64,000 nucleotides of DNA from CBDDFQ01 sp965227035 (GTDB lineage: Bacteria; Pseudomonadota; Gammaproteobacteria; Burkholderiales; Burkholderiaceae_C): the NCBI GenBank assembly GCA_965227035.1, contig OZ245724.1, forward strand, positions 124,001 through 188,000, in the 5' to 3' direction. Positions 33,528 to 41,790 of the stretch are shown one piece after another. Position 1 is the stretch's first letter, and each line of letters starts with the position of its first letter. The translations under genes and the position numbers were made by a program. The notes under the pieces were generated by a model. The model was given only the letters and a program-made list of their open reading frames with translations, was not told the DNA's origin and searched no databases.

Positions 33528-35453
33528 ATGAACGCCCCCGAAAAAATTGCCCACGAGAAATTCGCAGAGCTGCTTGCGCTTACGCGCGAACCGTTTCCTG
33601 CATCGACCAAGGTGTACGTGCCCGGTCAAACGCATGAAGACATTCGGGTGCCGATGCGCGAAATTGCGCTGACGAACGGCGAAGTCGTCACCATTTACGA
33701 CACCTCCGGCCCCTACGCCGACCCGAAAGCGGACATCGACGTGCGCAAGGGCCTCGCCCCGATGCGTGCACCCTGGCTCGACGCACGTGGCGACACCGAA
33801 ACCTACGACGGTCGTCAGCGTGTTTCTCTGGACGATGGCGTTCGCGGAAACAAGGCCACAGACGGCGAGCCGGTCAACGAACGCGAGATCGAGCGCATGG
33901 CGCAGTTGCGTACCGAAGCTGCCGGCCTGCAACGCACGCCTCGCCGCGCGAAGAGCGGTGCCAACGTGTCGCAAATGCATTACGCCCGCAAAGGAATCAT
34001 CACGCCGGAAATGGAATACGTGGCGATTCGCGAGAACGGCAAACGTGAGTGGATGAAGGAATATCTGGCGTCGCCTGAACGTGAAGCCCGCCGCAAGGGC
34101 AACCCGATGGGCGCGTCGATTCCGGACATCATCACGCCGGAATTCGTGCGTGCAGAAGTGGCTCGGGGTCGGGCGATCATTCCCGCCAACATCAACCACC
34201 CGGAAGTCGAGCCGATGGCGATCGGCCGGAATTTTCTGGTGAAGATCAACGCCAACATCGGCAATTCGGCTGTCACGTCGAGCATCGATGAAGAGGTCGA
34301 AAAACTCGTGTGGGCAATCCGCTGGGGCGCCGACAACGTGATGGATCTGTCCACTGGCCGGAACATCCACACGACACGCGACTGGATCGTTCGAAACTCG
34401 CCAGTGCCGATCGGCACCGTGCCGATTTACCAGGCGCTCGAAAAAGTGGGCGGCGTTGCAGAAGACCTCACCTGGGAAATTTTCCGCGACACGTTGATCG
34501 AGCAGGCAGAGCAGGGCGTCGATTACTTCACCATCCATGCGGGCGTGCGTTTGCCCTTCATTCACCTCACAGCAGATCGCCGCACCGGCATCGTCTCGCG
34601 CGGCGGATCGATCATGGCGAAGTGGTGCATCTCGCATCACAAGGAAAGCTTCATCTACGAGCATTTCGAAGACATCTGCGACATCATGAAAGCCTACGAC
34701 GTGAGCTTTTCGCTGGGCGATGGATTGCGTCCCGGATCGGCATCGGATGCGAACGACGAGGCACAGTTCGCAGAGTTGCGCACGCTGGGCGAACTCACCC
34801 AGGTGGCGTGGAAACACGATGTGCAAACCATGATCGAAGGACCCGGCCATGTGCCCATGCACATGATCAAGGCCAACATGGACGAGCAGTTGAAGCACTG
34901 CGACGAAGCGCCGTTCTACACGCTCGGCCCGCTGACCATCGACATCGCCCCTGGCTACGACCATATCGCCAGCGCGATTGGCGCCGCCATGATCGGATGG
35001 TTCGGCACGGCGATGCTTTGCTATGTGACGCCGAAGGAGCATCTGGGATTGCCGGATCGAGACGACGTGAAGCAGGGAATCATTGCGTACAAGATCGCGG
35101 CGCATGCCGCCGATGTGGCAAAGGGACACCCGTGTTCACGCGCGCGCGACGACGCCCTGTCCAAGGCCCGATTCGAGTTTCGCTGGCAGGATCAGTTCAA
35201 CCTGGGTCTCGATCCGGAAACCGCGAAAGACTTTCACGACGAAACCCTTCCCAAGGACTCGGCCAAAGTCGCGCATTTCTGCTCGATGTGCGGCCCCAAG
35301 TTCTGCTCGATGAAAATTTCTCAGGAAGTGCGCGAGTATTCCGCCGAGAAAGACAACGCAGAAATAGACAAAGCCGAGGAAGGCATGCGCAAGATGTCGG
35401 ACGAATTCAAGCGCCAGGGTGGCGAGATTTACGTGCCGATCAAGGCGATCTGA
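33528..35453 (+). CDS. thiC: Phosphomethylpyrimidine synthase ThiC
   Basis: ThiC is the radical-SAM enzyme that converts aminoimidazole ribotide into HMP phosphate for thiamine. It has 641 residues (E. coli 631). The C-terminal iron-sulfur motif is C585-x2-C588-x4-C593 (CSMCGPKFC), characteristic of ThiC. Other conserved stretches are NFLVKINANIGNSAV, DLSTGRNIH, SRGGSIMAKWCI, EGPGHVPMHMI and GAAMIGWFGTAMLCYVTP. The ATG at 33528 follows AAGGATG. It is controlled by the TPP riboswitch upstream and ends at the hairpin at 35468. Confidence 0.98.
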   Translation: MNAPEKIAHEKFAELLALTREPFPASTKVYVPGQTHEDIRVPMREIALTNGEVVTIYDTSGPYADPKADIDVRKGLAPMRAPWLDARGDTETYDGRQRVSLDDGVRGNKATDGEPVNEREIERMAQLRTEAAGLQRTPRRAKSGANVSQMHYARKGIITPEMEYVAIRENGKREWMKEYLASPEREARRKGNPMGASIPDIITPEFVRAEVARGRAIIPANINHPEVEPMAIGRNFLVKINANIGNSAVTSSIDEEVEKLVWAIRWGADNVMDLSTGRNIHTTRDWIVRNSPVPIGTVPIYQALEKVGGVAEDLTWEIFRDTLIEQAEQGVDYFTIHAGVRLPFIHLTADRRTGIVSRGGSIMAKWCISHHKESFIYEHFEDICDIMKAYDVSFSLGDGLRPGSASDANDEAQFAELRTLGELTQVAWKHDVQTMIEGPGHVPMHMIKANMDEQLKHCDEAPFYTLGPLTIDIAPGYDHIASAIGAAMIGWFGTAMLCYVTPKEHLGLPDRDDVKQGIIAYKIAAHAADVAKGHPCSRARDDALSKARFEFRWQDQFNLGLDPETAKDFHDETLPKDSAKVAHFCSMCGPKFCSMKISQEVREYSAEKDNAEIDKAEEGMRKMSDEFKRQGGEIYVPIKAI

Positions 35454-35467
35454 TATCGCTTGGAGGC

Positions 35468-35491
35468 GGCTGCTCTGTTGCAGCCGTTTTT
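35468..35491 (+). terminator. Terminator after thiC
   Basis: GGCTGC at 35468-35473 pairs with GCAGCC at 35480-35485 across a 6-base loop, followed by GTTTTT. It lies 15 bases after the thiC stop and touches the end of the convergent unknown gene. Confidence 0.8.
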
Positions 35492-36717
35492 CAGCTGTTC
35501 AACATGACGCTCGCCGCGCTCCAATCCTCTGGAGTCCAATGCGCGGTGAGCGCCCATTGCGAAACCGCCCTGCCGAATTGCGGCGCGATATCGAGGTTCG
35601 GATTCGTTTGACGTATCTCGTTCAGCTGCAGCCAGAGTTGATATGCATGTGCGAACTCGACCGGTTTTCCGTCGTTCATCCGATCGAATAACTTCTCCAC
35701 GAGACGCGGTCGGTCTGCCGGTGCCAGTGATTCCATGGTCTGCAGAAGTCGAGTCAAAATTTCCGCGCTCTCCGCATAGCTGCCACACCCCGAGTCGTAG
35801 CGCTCGAAATCACGAGCCCATTCCGCGGCCATTCCTGAATCGATCTCGGCAATCATCGCGTCGATAGTTTCCATGTCCATGCTGCAATCGACCTCGGCCG
35901 TCGCAAGGCTCGCATTCAGCGCGATCGGCGCGGCGGGGAGGCCGACGCCGAAACCGACGCTGATGCCGATATCTTTCCGCGGTCGCTTGCTGTTAGAGCA
36001 CTGCAACGAAAGAACGGATCCGTATACCGAATCGACGCTGATCTGGGCGACATGTTTACGCCGCGGTGCGCGCATCGCGACTTGAGCGTTGTTCGCTGTG
36101 GTGGTGGGTGTGGCGGTAGCTGAGACGGTGGGTGTGGCGGTAGCTGAGACGGTAGGTGAGGCGGTAGGTGAGACGGTAGGTGAGACGGTAGGTGAGGCGG
36201 TAGGTGAGGCGGGCCTGAATTTTTGAATTTTGTCGAACCACGGGCCAGGTTTATCGAGACCAAGTGCATCGGTCAGAGCGGCATAGCTGGCCGCACCAAA
36301 TACTCTGGTGGTCAATGTGTGCGCCGCTATGACTTTCAGCCTGTAGAGCAGCCCGGCTTGCCTGTCGGGCGCTACCTGCAAGATCTGATGCGCGATTCGG
36401 AGAAACTGATCGAGACTAGCTCGTCCAACATAGGACGTCGCGGCAAGAATTTCGTCGAGGCAAGTCGCCCGCGATTCTTTCGGCAATCCGACAACGTGTT
36501 GGATCAATTGCATAAGCGTATCGGGGGCGCCCGTCGCCGACCGAGCGCATGCGCGTCGCTTGTATTCGTTCATCGTTTCGCCCCACTTTTCGAGGCTCCA
36601 CGGCGCTGGGTCAACGAAAAAATCGTCAGGGAGTTTGAATCGTTTCGGCCTGACCAAATCGGGATTGAACACCGCGTGGATGGCGCGGCAGGTGTCGTGA
36701 ACGTAGTGCTCTTTCAT
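35491..36717 (-). CDS. Unknown protein with a minisatellite-encoded Ser/Pro/Thr linker
   Basis: This 408-residue protein is not recognised. There is no signal peptide or membrane segment. Residues 1-168 are helical, with a motif of the form LPKESRATCLDEIL followed by further helices. Residues 170-205 are nine tetrapeptides (ASPT, VSPT, VSAT, ATPT) encoded by a 12-bp tandem repeat. Residues 206-408 form a second domain, again with a helical repeat of similar style (LAPADRPRLVEKLFDRMNDG). The Lx-x-R-x-L-x-x-L helical pattern recalls some type III effectors of plant-associated relatives (XopP/Hlk type), but this is a weak resemblance only. The ATG at 36717 has GAGAAG upstream. It sits between thiC and ruvC as a lone accessory gene. 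Confidence 0.65.
   Translation of the reverse strand: MKEHYVHDTCRAIHAVFNPDLVRPKRFKLPDDFFVDPAPWSLEKWGETMNEYKRRACARSATGAPDTLMQLIQHVVGLPKESRATCLDEILAATSYVGRASLDQFLRIAHQILQVAPDRQAGLLYRLKVIAAHTLTTRVFGAASYAALTDALGLDKPGPWFDKIQKFRPASPTASPTVSPTVSPTASPTVSATATPTVSATATPTTTANNAQVAMRAPRRKHVAQISVDSVYGSVLSLQCSNSKRPRKDIGISVGFGVGLPAAPIALNASLATAEVDCSMDMETIDAMIAEIDSGMAAEWARDFERYDSGCGSYAESAEILTRLLQTMESLAPADRPRLVEKLFDRMNDGKPVEFAHAYQLWLQLNEIRQTNPNLDIAPQFGRAVSQWALTAHWTPEDWSAASVMLNS
36103..36210 (-). repeat. 12-bp minisatellite, nine units
   Basis: Nine tandem 12-bp units, GGTAGGTGAGRC and close variants on the plus strand, run without interruption. The five units at 36151-36210 are nearly identical. The four at 36103-36150 form two copies of a 24-bp higher-order unit (GGTGGGTGTGGC then GGTAGCTGAGAC). 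Each unit encodes four residues, so gain or loss of units would keep the frame. Confidence 0.9.
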
Positions 36718-36804
36718 ACGTCCGGATTCTTCTCGAAGAAAGACGGCGGACCGAGTGAACCTAACTAACTTTCTGCTTGCTGCGTTTTGGAAATACCTAC
36801 CGCA

Positions 36805-37338
36805 TTATTTGCGTTTGAAGCTTGCCGCAGTCGTCAGCTTTTGGGCAGAGGCGAGGCGCTGGTTCAGCACACCGGCATGAGCGTGCGTGATCGCCAATCC
36901 CAAAGCATCGGCCGCGTCGGTTCCCGGCAGGCCGGGCAACTTCAAGAGGCGCATCACCATTTCCTGGACCTGCGCCTTGGCAGCCTTGCCATGTCCGGCA
37001 ACCGACTGCTTCATCTGCAGCGCGGTGTATTCCGACACCGCCAGATTGCTGGTGACCAGTGCAGTCAAACACGCGCCACGCGCCTGTCCGAGCAGCAGAG
37101 TCGATTGCGGGTTGACGTTTACGAACACGATTTCTACCGACGCGCAGTCTGGCGAATATCGTGCGGAAATTTCCGAAATGCCGTCGAAGAGAACTTTCAA
37201 TCGGCCCGGCAGATTCGACTTCTCCAGATGATTCGTCTTGATCGTGCCGCTTGCCACATAACTCAGCTTCGAGCCGTCGACATCGACCACGCCGAATCCG
37301 GTGGTCTGCAGTCCAGGGTCGATGCCAAGAATTCTCAT
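36805..37338 (-). CDS. ruvC: Holliday junction resolvase RuvC
   Basis: This endonuclease cuts Holliday junctions after RuvAB branch migration. It has 177 residues (E. coli 173). The RNase H-like core begins MRILGIDPGLQTTGFGVV with catalytic Asp7; the other acidic residues lie in VEIVFVNVNP and in TDAADALGLAITH. The start ATG at 37338 was chosen over the long shadow frame that runs to 38178 inside the next gene. No ruvA or ruvB is adjacent in view. Confidence 0.96.
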   Translation of the reverse strand: MRILGIDPGLQTTGFGVVDVDGSKLSYVASGTIKTNHLEKSNLPGRLKVLFDGISEISARYSPDCASVEIVFVNVNPQSTLLLGQARGACLTALVTSNLAVSEYTALQMKQSVAGHGKAAKAQVQEMVMRLLKLPGLPGTDAADALGLAITHAHAGVLNQRLASAQKLTTAASFKRK

Positions 37339-37376
37339 GCGGCTATTTTCAGGGATACCGTGAGATCGATGCGCTC

Positions 37377-38366
37377 TTAAAGGCCGAAATACCAGCGCAC
37401 CGAGTGAAAGAACACGGGCGCCGCGAAGCACAAGGCGTCCACTCGGTCGAGCAAACCGCTTGCACCGGTGACCGACGCCTTCTTCGCGCCCCAGCTGCGA
37501 ATTCCGCGATCGCGTTTCAGCGCCTTCATGACCAGGTGGCCGAGCGAGCCGGCGACGCACGCAATAAACGCCATCGAGAGAGCTTGGCCTATCTTGAAGG
37601 GCGTGATCGCGGAAAGCAGCGCGCCCAGCAAACTGCCGGTGATCACTCCAGCCAGCCAGTTCATCCAGTTGAAGCTCGCACTGACGTTGGGCGCGCTTGG
37701 CGGACGTGGGAAGCGCCATGCAATCAAGTGCTGCGCGACCATGCAGGTTTGCACTACGAACACCAGGAAGAACACGAGAAACGCGCTTTTGCCGGAGAAA
37801 TTCGGAAACTCCAGAAGCAGCAGCGCAGGCACATGGCTCATGCCGTAAATGCAAACCATGATCCCCCACTGGATCTTCGCGTTGCGGTCGAGGAAATGCT
37901 CGGTCTCGTTGGCGATGGCGCTCACGACCGGAATCGCGAGGAACACGTAGACCGGAATGAACACGGTGAACAGATCGAATCGCTTGGTGGCAACCAGAAT
38001 GAACTGGATTGGCAGCACCACGAAGAAGGCGAGCACAAGTCCACGGTGATCGCCACGACGCGTCGGCGAGAGCGTGATGAATTCGCGCAAGGCCAGGAAC
38101 GAGACCAATGCGAACAGGAAAGTTGCAGCCCGCTCGCCCAGCGCCCAGCCGACCCAGAACACGATGACCATGACCCACGACACGCGCAAGAGTTTCGCGA
38201 AATCTTCGAACTCTTCGCGACGAAGACGACTCGCCTCGTCGTCGCGGTTTTCGCGAACCAGAAACACGGTCACGATCGCGCTGATGATGGCGAGCAAGCC
38301 GAAAACGATCAGAAAAAGCGCGGCGACCTGCTGCGTGGCGGACATGTTCTTGAGGAAGGTCAGCAT
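37377..38366 (-). CDS. CdsA-like phosphatidate cytidylyltransferase (YnbB type)
   Basis: This is a 329-residue integral membrane protein with about eight helices, starting with ATQQVAALFLIVFGLLAIIS. The C-terminal KALKRDRGIRSWG...GLLDRVDAL is a divergent form of the CTP:phosphatidate cytidylyltransferase signature (K-R-x4-K-D ... DR-x-D). It would make CDP-diacylglycerol for phospholipid synthesis. Its ATG overlaps the stop of the upstream acyltransferase gene in ATGA, so the two lipid genes are coupled: the acyltransferase makes phosphatidate and this enzyme activates it. In other bacteria this long form accompanies a PlsC-like partner (the ynbA-ynbB neighbourhood). Confidence 0.85.
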   Translation of the reverse strand: MLTFLKNMSATQQVAALFLIVFGLLAIISAIVTVFLVRENRDDEASRLRREEFEDFAKLLRVSWVMVIVFWVGWALGERAATFLFALVSFLALREFITLSPTRRGDHRGLVLAFFVVLPIQFILVATKRFDLFTVFIPVYVFLAIPVVSAIANETEHFLDRNAKIQWGIMVCIYGMSHVPALLLLEFPNFSGKSAFLVFFLVFVVQTCMVAQHLIAWRFPRPPSAPNVSASFNWMNWLAGVITGSLLGALLSAITPFKIGQALSMAFIACVAGSLGHLVMKALKRDRGIRSWGAKKASVTGASGLLDRVDALCFAAPVFFHSVRWYFGL

Positions 38367-38986
38367 CAGACTTCCCTCAATTCGATGACTGCGCGTCGCG
38401 CGCGATCGAGGAATTCGTGGCGATCTTCTTCAGGACCCAATGCAATCGGAGCGCCGAAGGTGACCGAGCAAAGAATCGGCACCGGCACGACTTCGCCCTT
38501 GGGCATGACCCGCTGCACATTGTTGATCCACGCAGGGACCAGCACCACGTTCGGAAACCTCTTGGCCAGGTTGTAGATGCCCGCCTTGAACGCCTGCGGC
38601 TCTTCGGCGTAACCACGGGTGCCCTCGGGAAACAGGATGATCGAGTCGCCGGCCTCGAGCGCCGCGATGAGTGGCTCCAGCGGATCGACGCTCGGCTCGG
38701 TGGCGGATCGGGTGCGTTCCACATACACCGCGTTGAACACGGCGGTCGTGATCCATTGGCGAATCGGCGTCTTGGTCCAGTAGTCTTTCGCGGCGATGGG
38801 GCGGGTGATGCTTCGGAGCTCTTTAGGCAGCGCGGCCCAGATCATGACCAGATCGGCGTGACTCTGGTGATTCGCAAAATAGATGCGCTGTTCGGCTTTG
38901 GGTGGGCATCCGTACCAGCGGGCCTGCGCGCCGGTGAGCAGGCGCACAAGTCCGAGGAGGAACACGCTCATGAATTTGGCGAGCAT
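38366..38986 (-). CDS. PlsC-like lysophospholipid acyltransferase
   Basis: This 206-residue 1-acylglycerol-3-phosphate acyltransferase family protein has an N-terminal membrane helix (MLAKFMSVFLLGLVRLLTG). The catalytic HX4D motif is NHQSHADL and the phosphate-binding motif is FPEGTR; VVLVPAWINN fits block IV. It probably forms phosphatidate from lysophosphatidate and is coupled by a 1-base overlap to the CdsA-like gene. It is shorter than E. coli PlsC (245). The main housekeeping plsC may be elsewhere, so no symbol is given. The 105 bases upstream (38987-39091) hold no recognisable gene. Confidence 0.87.
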   Translation of the reverse strand: MLAKFMSVFLLGLVRLLTGAQARWYGCPPKAEQRIYFANHQSHADLVMIWAALPKELRSITRPIAAKDYWTKTPIRQWITTAVFNAVYVERTRSATEPSVDPLEPLIAALEAGDSIILFPEGTRGYAEEPQAFKAGIYNLAKRFPNVVLVPAWINNVQRVMPKGEVVPVPILCSVTFGAPIALGPEEDRHEFLDRARRAVIELREV

Positions 38987-39091
38987 GCGTCAGTTCTTGC
39001 TTGTCTCGACGCGGCATGTGTCTGCCGCTGTCTGGGAGGGAAAGGTCATGCCGCAATTGTGCCTTGCGCGATGACCCTCGAAATTTACGTT

Positions 39092-40693
39092 TCAAGCTGA
39101 CGCATCCGGATACGGACTGGTGTCCGCCAGATCCATCATTTCGTAGGCGAGTTGCGTGCCGAGTTCGCCCTTGAGCCCGCTCGACGCGGCGTCGTTCCAG
39201 AGATTTCTGAGCTCGTGCGGATCGTTCTCCAGATCGTACATTTCACCCCACGGTTGTCCGTCGTAAATCGTGAGCCGATGATCCGCCGTCCGAAGTGTCC
39301 GCATCCGGTTTCGTCGATCGAGGCCGAAGTCGGTTCGCTGCCCTTCCTCTTCGATCACCAGTCGATCCCGCACCGATTCGACGGCGCCGGTCATCACCGG
39401 GATCAAGGACTTGCCCTGCATTCCGTTTGCGGGCAGCAAGCCAGCGCGGTCGAGCACGCTCACTGCGATATCGGTTGTCTGGGCGAGGCCGTTCGAGCGT
39501 CTGGATGCGCGTGCATCGGACGTGTCGCGCCACACGAAAGGAACTCGAGTGAGCGTGTCGTAATGCAGGCCGCCCTTGAACATCAATCCTCGATCGCCCA
39601 GAAGCTCGCCGTGATCGGCAGTGAACATCACGACCGTGTCGTCGTCGATGCCAAGTTCCTGCAGCTTTGCGAGCACTCGCCCGACGGCATCGTCGACGCA
39701 CGATATGCCGCCGTAATTCAATGCGATTCCCTCGCGCACTTCCTGCTCGTCACACGCGAATGCGCCGTAGCCGGGTTTGGCGGAAGCGTTTTCCACGCGT
39801 GAGTTGCGAAGCCATTCGATAGGCGGCGGTGCGTCTACGAGCGCTGCGTTGAACGAGGCTGGCAGTTCGACATCCTCGGGGCGATACATGTCCCAGAAAC
39901 GGCCGGGCGGCGTGAACGGATGGTGCGGATCTGGGAATGAGCACTGGATAAAGAACGGCTCTTGCGATCCCGCGAATTCATCGATCAGATCGCAGGTCCG
40001 GTCGGCGATGTAGCGAGTCGGATAAAGCTCTTCCGGAACACGCGTGCGCCATGCCTGACGCAACGCCGCCAGCTTGAGTTGCGGAGTCGGAATCGCGTTG
40101 TCGGGGCCGATGAGTCGATCGATCTCGGGCAACTGCTCGCGCGCCCATCGGCGCCAATGCCCGTATTGCTCTTCGGCGTGGCCGATGGTGAGGGCAACTT
40201 TTTCGAAGCCGTAGTAGGGAAGGGTCAAGTCGAACGCAGGATCGTCTTCCCAGCGCTTCCAGACTTCCTGTCCGTAGACCCCGGGGAATTTTTTATTCGA
40301 ATCGAACGGCAACTGCTTTCCCTTGCCGGGCCATGGCGCAGGAACCGCAGTGATGTTCTGAAGATGCGACTTTCCGGCGAGTCCGGTTCTGTAGCCGCTT
40401 TGGCGCAGCATGTCGACAAAGGTCATCTCGCCGAACGACAGTTCGCGTCCGTTGATTTGCACCCCATGCACGCTAGGCATGCGACCGGTCATGAGCGACG
40501 CGCGATTCGGCTGGCAAATGGGCGTCGCCACATGAAACTCGTCGAACACGCAGCCGTCGGCGGCGAGCGAATCGATGTTCGGCGTTTTGACGATGCGGTT
40601 GCCGTAGCAGCCCAGATGATCGGCGCGATGCTGATCGGTCACGAACAAAATGAAGTTCGGGCGCTTGGGTGCGCTGGAAGTGCGATCGGTCAT
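39092..40693 (-). CDS. Type I sulfatase / phosphonate monoester hydrolase family
   Basis: This 533-residue alkaline-phosphatase-superfamily hydrolase has no signal peptide and is therefore probably cytoplasmic. The N-terminus has the metal-binding RPNFILFVTDQHRADHLGCYG. The nucleophile motif is C-Q-P-N-R (ICQPNRASLMTG), fitting CxPxR, so the Cys is expected to become formylglycine. TADHGELLGDRGLMFKGG supplies further metal and substrate contacts. The DQHRADHLGCYG form is typical of choline sulfatases, phosphonate monoester hydrolases and related enzymes; the substrate cannot be told. It starts 7 bases after the Bug receptor gene, forming an operon. No formylglycine-generating enzyme gene is seen in the window. 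Confidence 0.88.
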   Translation of the reverse strand: MTDRTSSAPKRPNFILFVTDQHRADHLGCYGNRIVKTPNIDSLAADGCVFDEFHVATPICQPNRASLMTGRMPSVHGVQINGRELSFGEMTFVDMLRQSGYRTGLAGKSHLQNITAVPAPWPGKGKQLPFDSNKKFPGVYGQEVWKRWEDDPAFDLTLPYYGFEKVALTIGHAEEQYGHWRRWAREQLPEIDRLIGPDNAIPTPQLKLAALRQAWRTRVPEELYPTRYIADRTCDLIDEFAGSQEPFFIQCSFPDPHHPFTPPGRFWDMYRPEDVELPASFNAALVDAPPPIEWLRNSRVENASAKPGYGAFACDEQEVREGIALNYGGISCVDDAVGRVLAKLQELGIDDDTVVMFTADHGELLGDRGLMFKGGLHYDTLTRVPFVWRDTSDARASRRSNGLAQTTDIAVSVLDRAGLLPANGMQGKSLIPVMTGAVESVRDRLVIEEEGQRTDFGLDRRNRMRTLRTADHRLTIYDGQPWGEMYDLENDPHELRNLWNDAASSGLKGELGTQLAYEMMDLADTSPYPDASA

Positions 40694-40700
40694 TCGCGGA

Positions 40701-41684
40701 TCAATCCGCCTTGATGTTCAACTCTTGCGCAAGCTTGCCGTAGCGCTCGGTGTCATCCTTGACGAAAGACGCGAGCGTTTGCGGTGTACCGCCCAGCACT
40801 TCGAGGCCAGCATTGGCGAGCTTCTCGCGCACATCGGGCAACTTGAGCGCATCGTTGATTTCCTGATTCACGCGCGCAATGACCGCAGCCGGCGTGCCGC
40901 TGGGGGCGAACACGCCGAACCACGAGTTCACTTCCACGCCAGGGAATCCCTGCTCGGTGGCAGTAGGCACCTGAGGTGCCAGCGTCGAGCGCGATTTTTC
41001 GGTGGCGGCAAGCGCCACCAGCTTGCCCGACTTCAGCATCGGCGTGACGCCGCCCAATCCCACGTACATGAGCTTCACTTCGCCGCCGACGACTGCAGTC
41101 ATGGCAGGTCCGACGCCGCGATATGGCACATGCAGCATGTCCACATGCGCAGATTTCTTGAACATCTCTCCGGCGAAATGCATGGGCGATCCGTTGCCGG
41201 GTGTCGCAAATGGAACGCCGGGAGATTTTTTGGCCATCTCGACCAGTTGCGCAAGGTTGGTCACCCCCAAAGCAGGATTGGCCACCAGCACCATCGGCGT
41301 AGTGACCGGCGCGATCACCGGTGCCAGATCGCGTGCGATGTCGAGTCCGTTGCCGGCACCCTTCGGCAAGACGAAGGGCGAGATGGCGAGCGTGTTGGGT
41401 GTGAGCAGCAGCGTGTGGCCATCGGGCGCCGATTTGGCGACCACGCCTGCGCCTAGCAGCGCGCCGGCGCCAGGTTTGTTGTCGACGATGACCGCCTGAC
41501 CCATCTTTGCAGACATCTTCTCTGCCAGGATCCGAGCCAGCAAATCCGGGCCGCCGCCCGCGGGAAACGGCACGATGATCGTGATTGTTTTCGACGGATA
41601 CGGCGCGCTCGATTGAGCCGCTGCGGAGGTCGCGAGTCCAATGGACAGAAGCGAAGCGGAGGCCAGAATTGCAAGGGCTTTCAT
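40701..41684 (-). CDS. Bug-family periplasmic solute receptor (TTT system)
   Basis: This is a 327-residue periplasmic binding protein. The signal peptide MKALAILASASLLSIGLATS... ends near AAAQ. The mature part begins YPSKTITIIVPFPAGGGPDLLAR, the hallmark of Bug/TctC receptors, with VDNKPGAGALLGAG. AAAGGA precedes the ATG at 41684, which decides against the longer frame. No TctA/TctB transporter genes are near, so it is an orphan receptor, as is very common in Burkholderiales. Pairing with the sulfatase suggests a sulfated or phosphonated organic acid as ligand, which is inference. Confidence 0.92.
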   Translation of the reverse strand: MKALAILASASLLSIGLATSAAAQSSAPYPSKTITIIVPFPAGGGPDLLARILAEKMSAKMGQAVIVDNKPGAGALLGAGVVAKSAPDGHTLLLTPNTLAISPFVLPKGAGNGLDIARDLAPVIAPVTTPMVLVANPALGVTNLAQLVEMAKKSPGVPFATPGNGSPMHFAGEMFKKSAHVDMLHVPYRGVGPAMTAVVGGEVKLMYVGLGGVTPMLKSGKLVALAATEKSRSTLAPQVPTATEQGFPGVEVNSWFGVFAPSGTPAAVIARVNQEINDALKLPDVREKLANAGLEVLGGTPQTLASFVKDDTERYGKLAQELNIKAD

Positions 41685-41790
41685 GAGGGGCGTTCCTTTA
41701 AGATGACCTATTCTTCGGCGAAATCGCGCTGCTCTCAACCGCCGTGTTCCCCGATTTAGGCACTAATCGTCCCGCTTTAACGACATCGTC

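Noticed and set aside
33447..35129. Antisense 560-codon open frame opposite thiC
   Set aside because: thiC is certain and carries the catalytic cysteines; the opposing frame shows no motif.
36103..36210. Tandem repeats that could be mistaken for a CRISPR array
   Set aside because: Units are 12 bp, contiguous, without spacers, and translate in frame within a gene.
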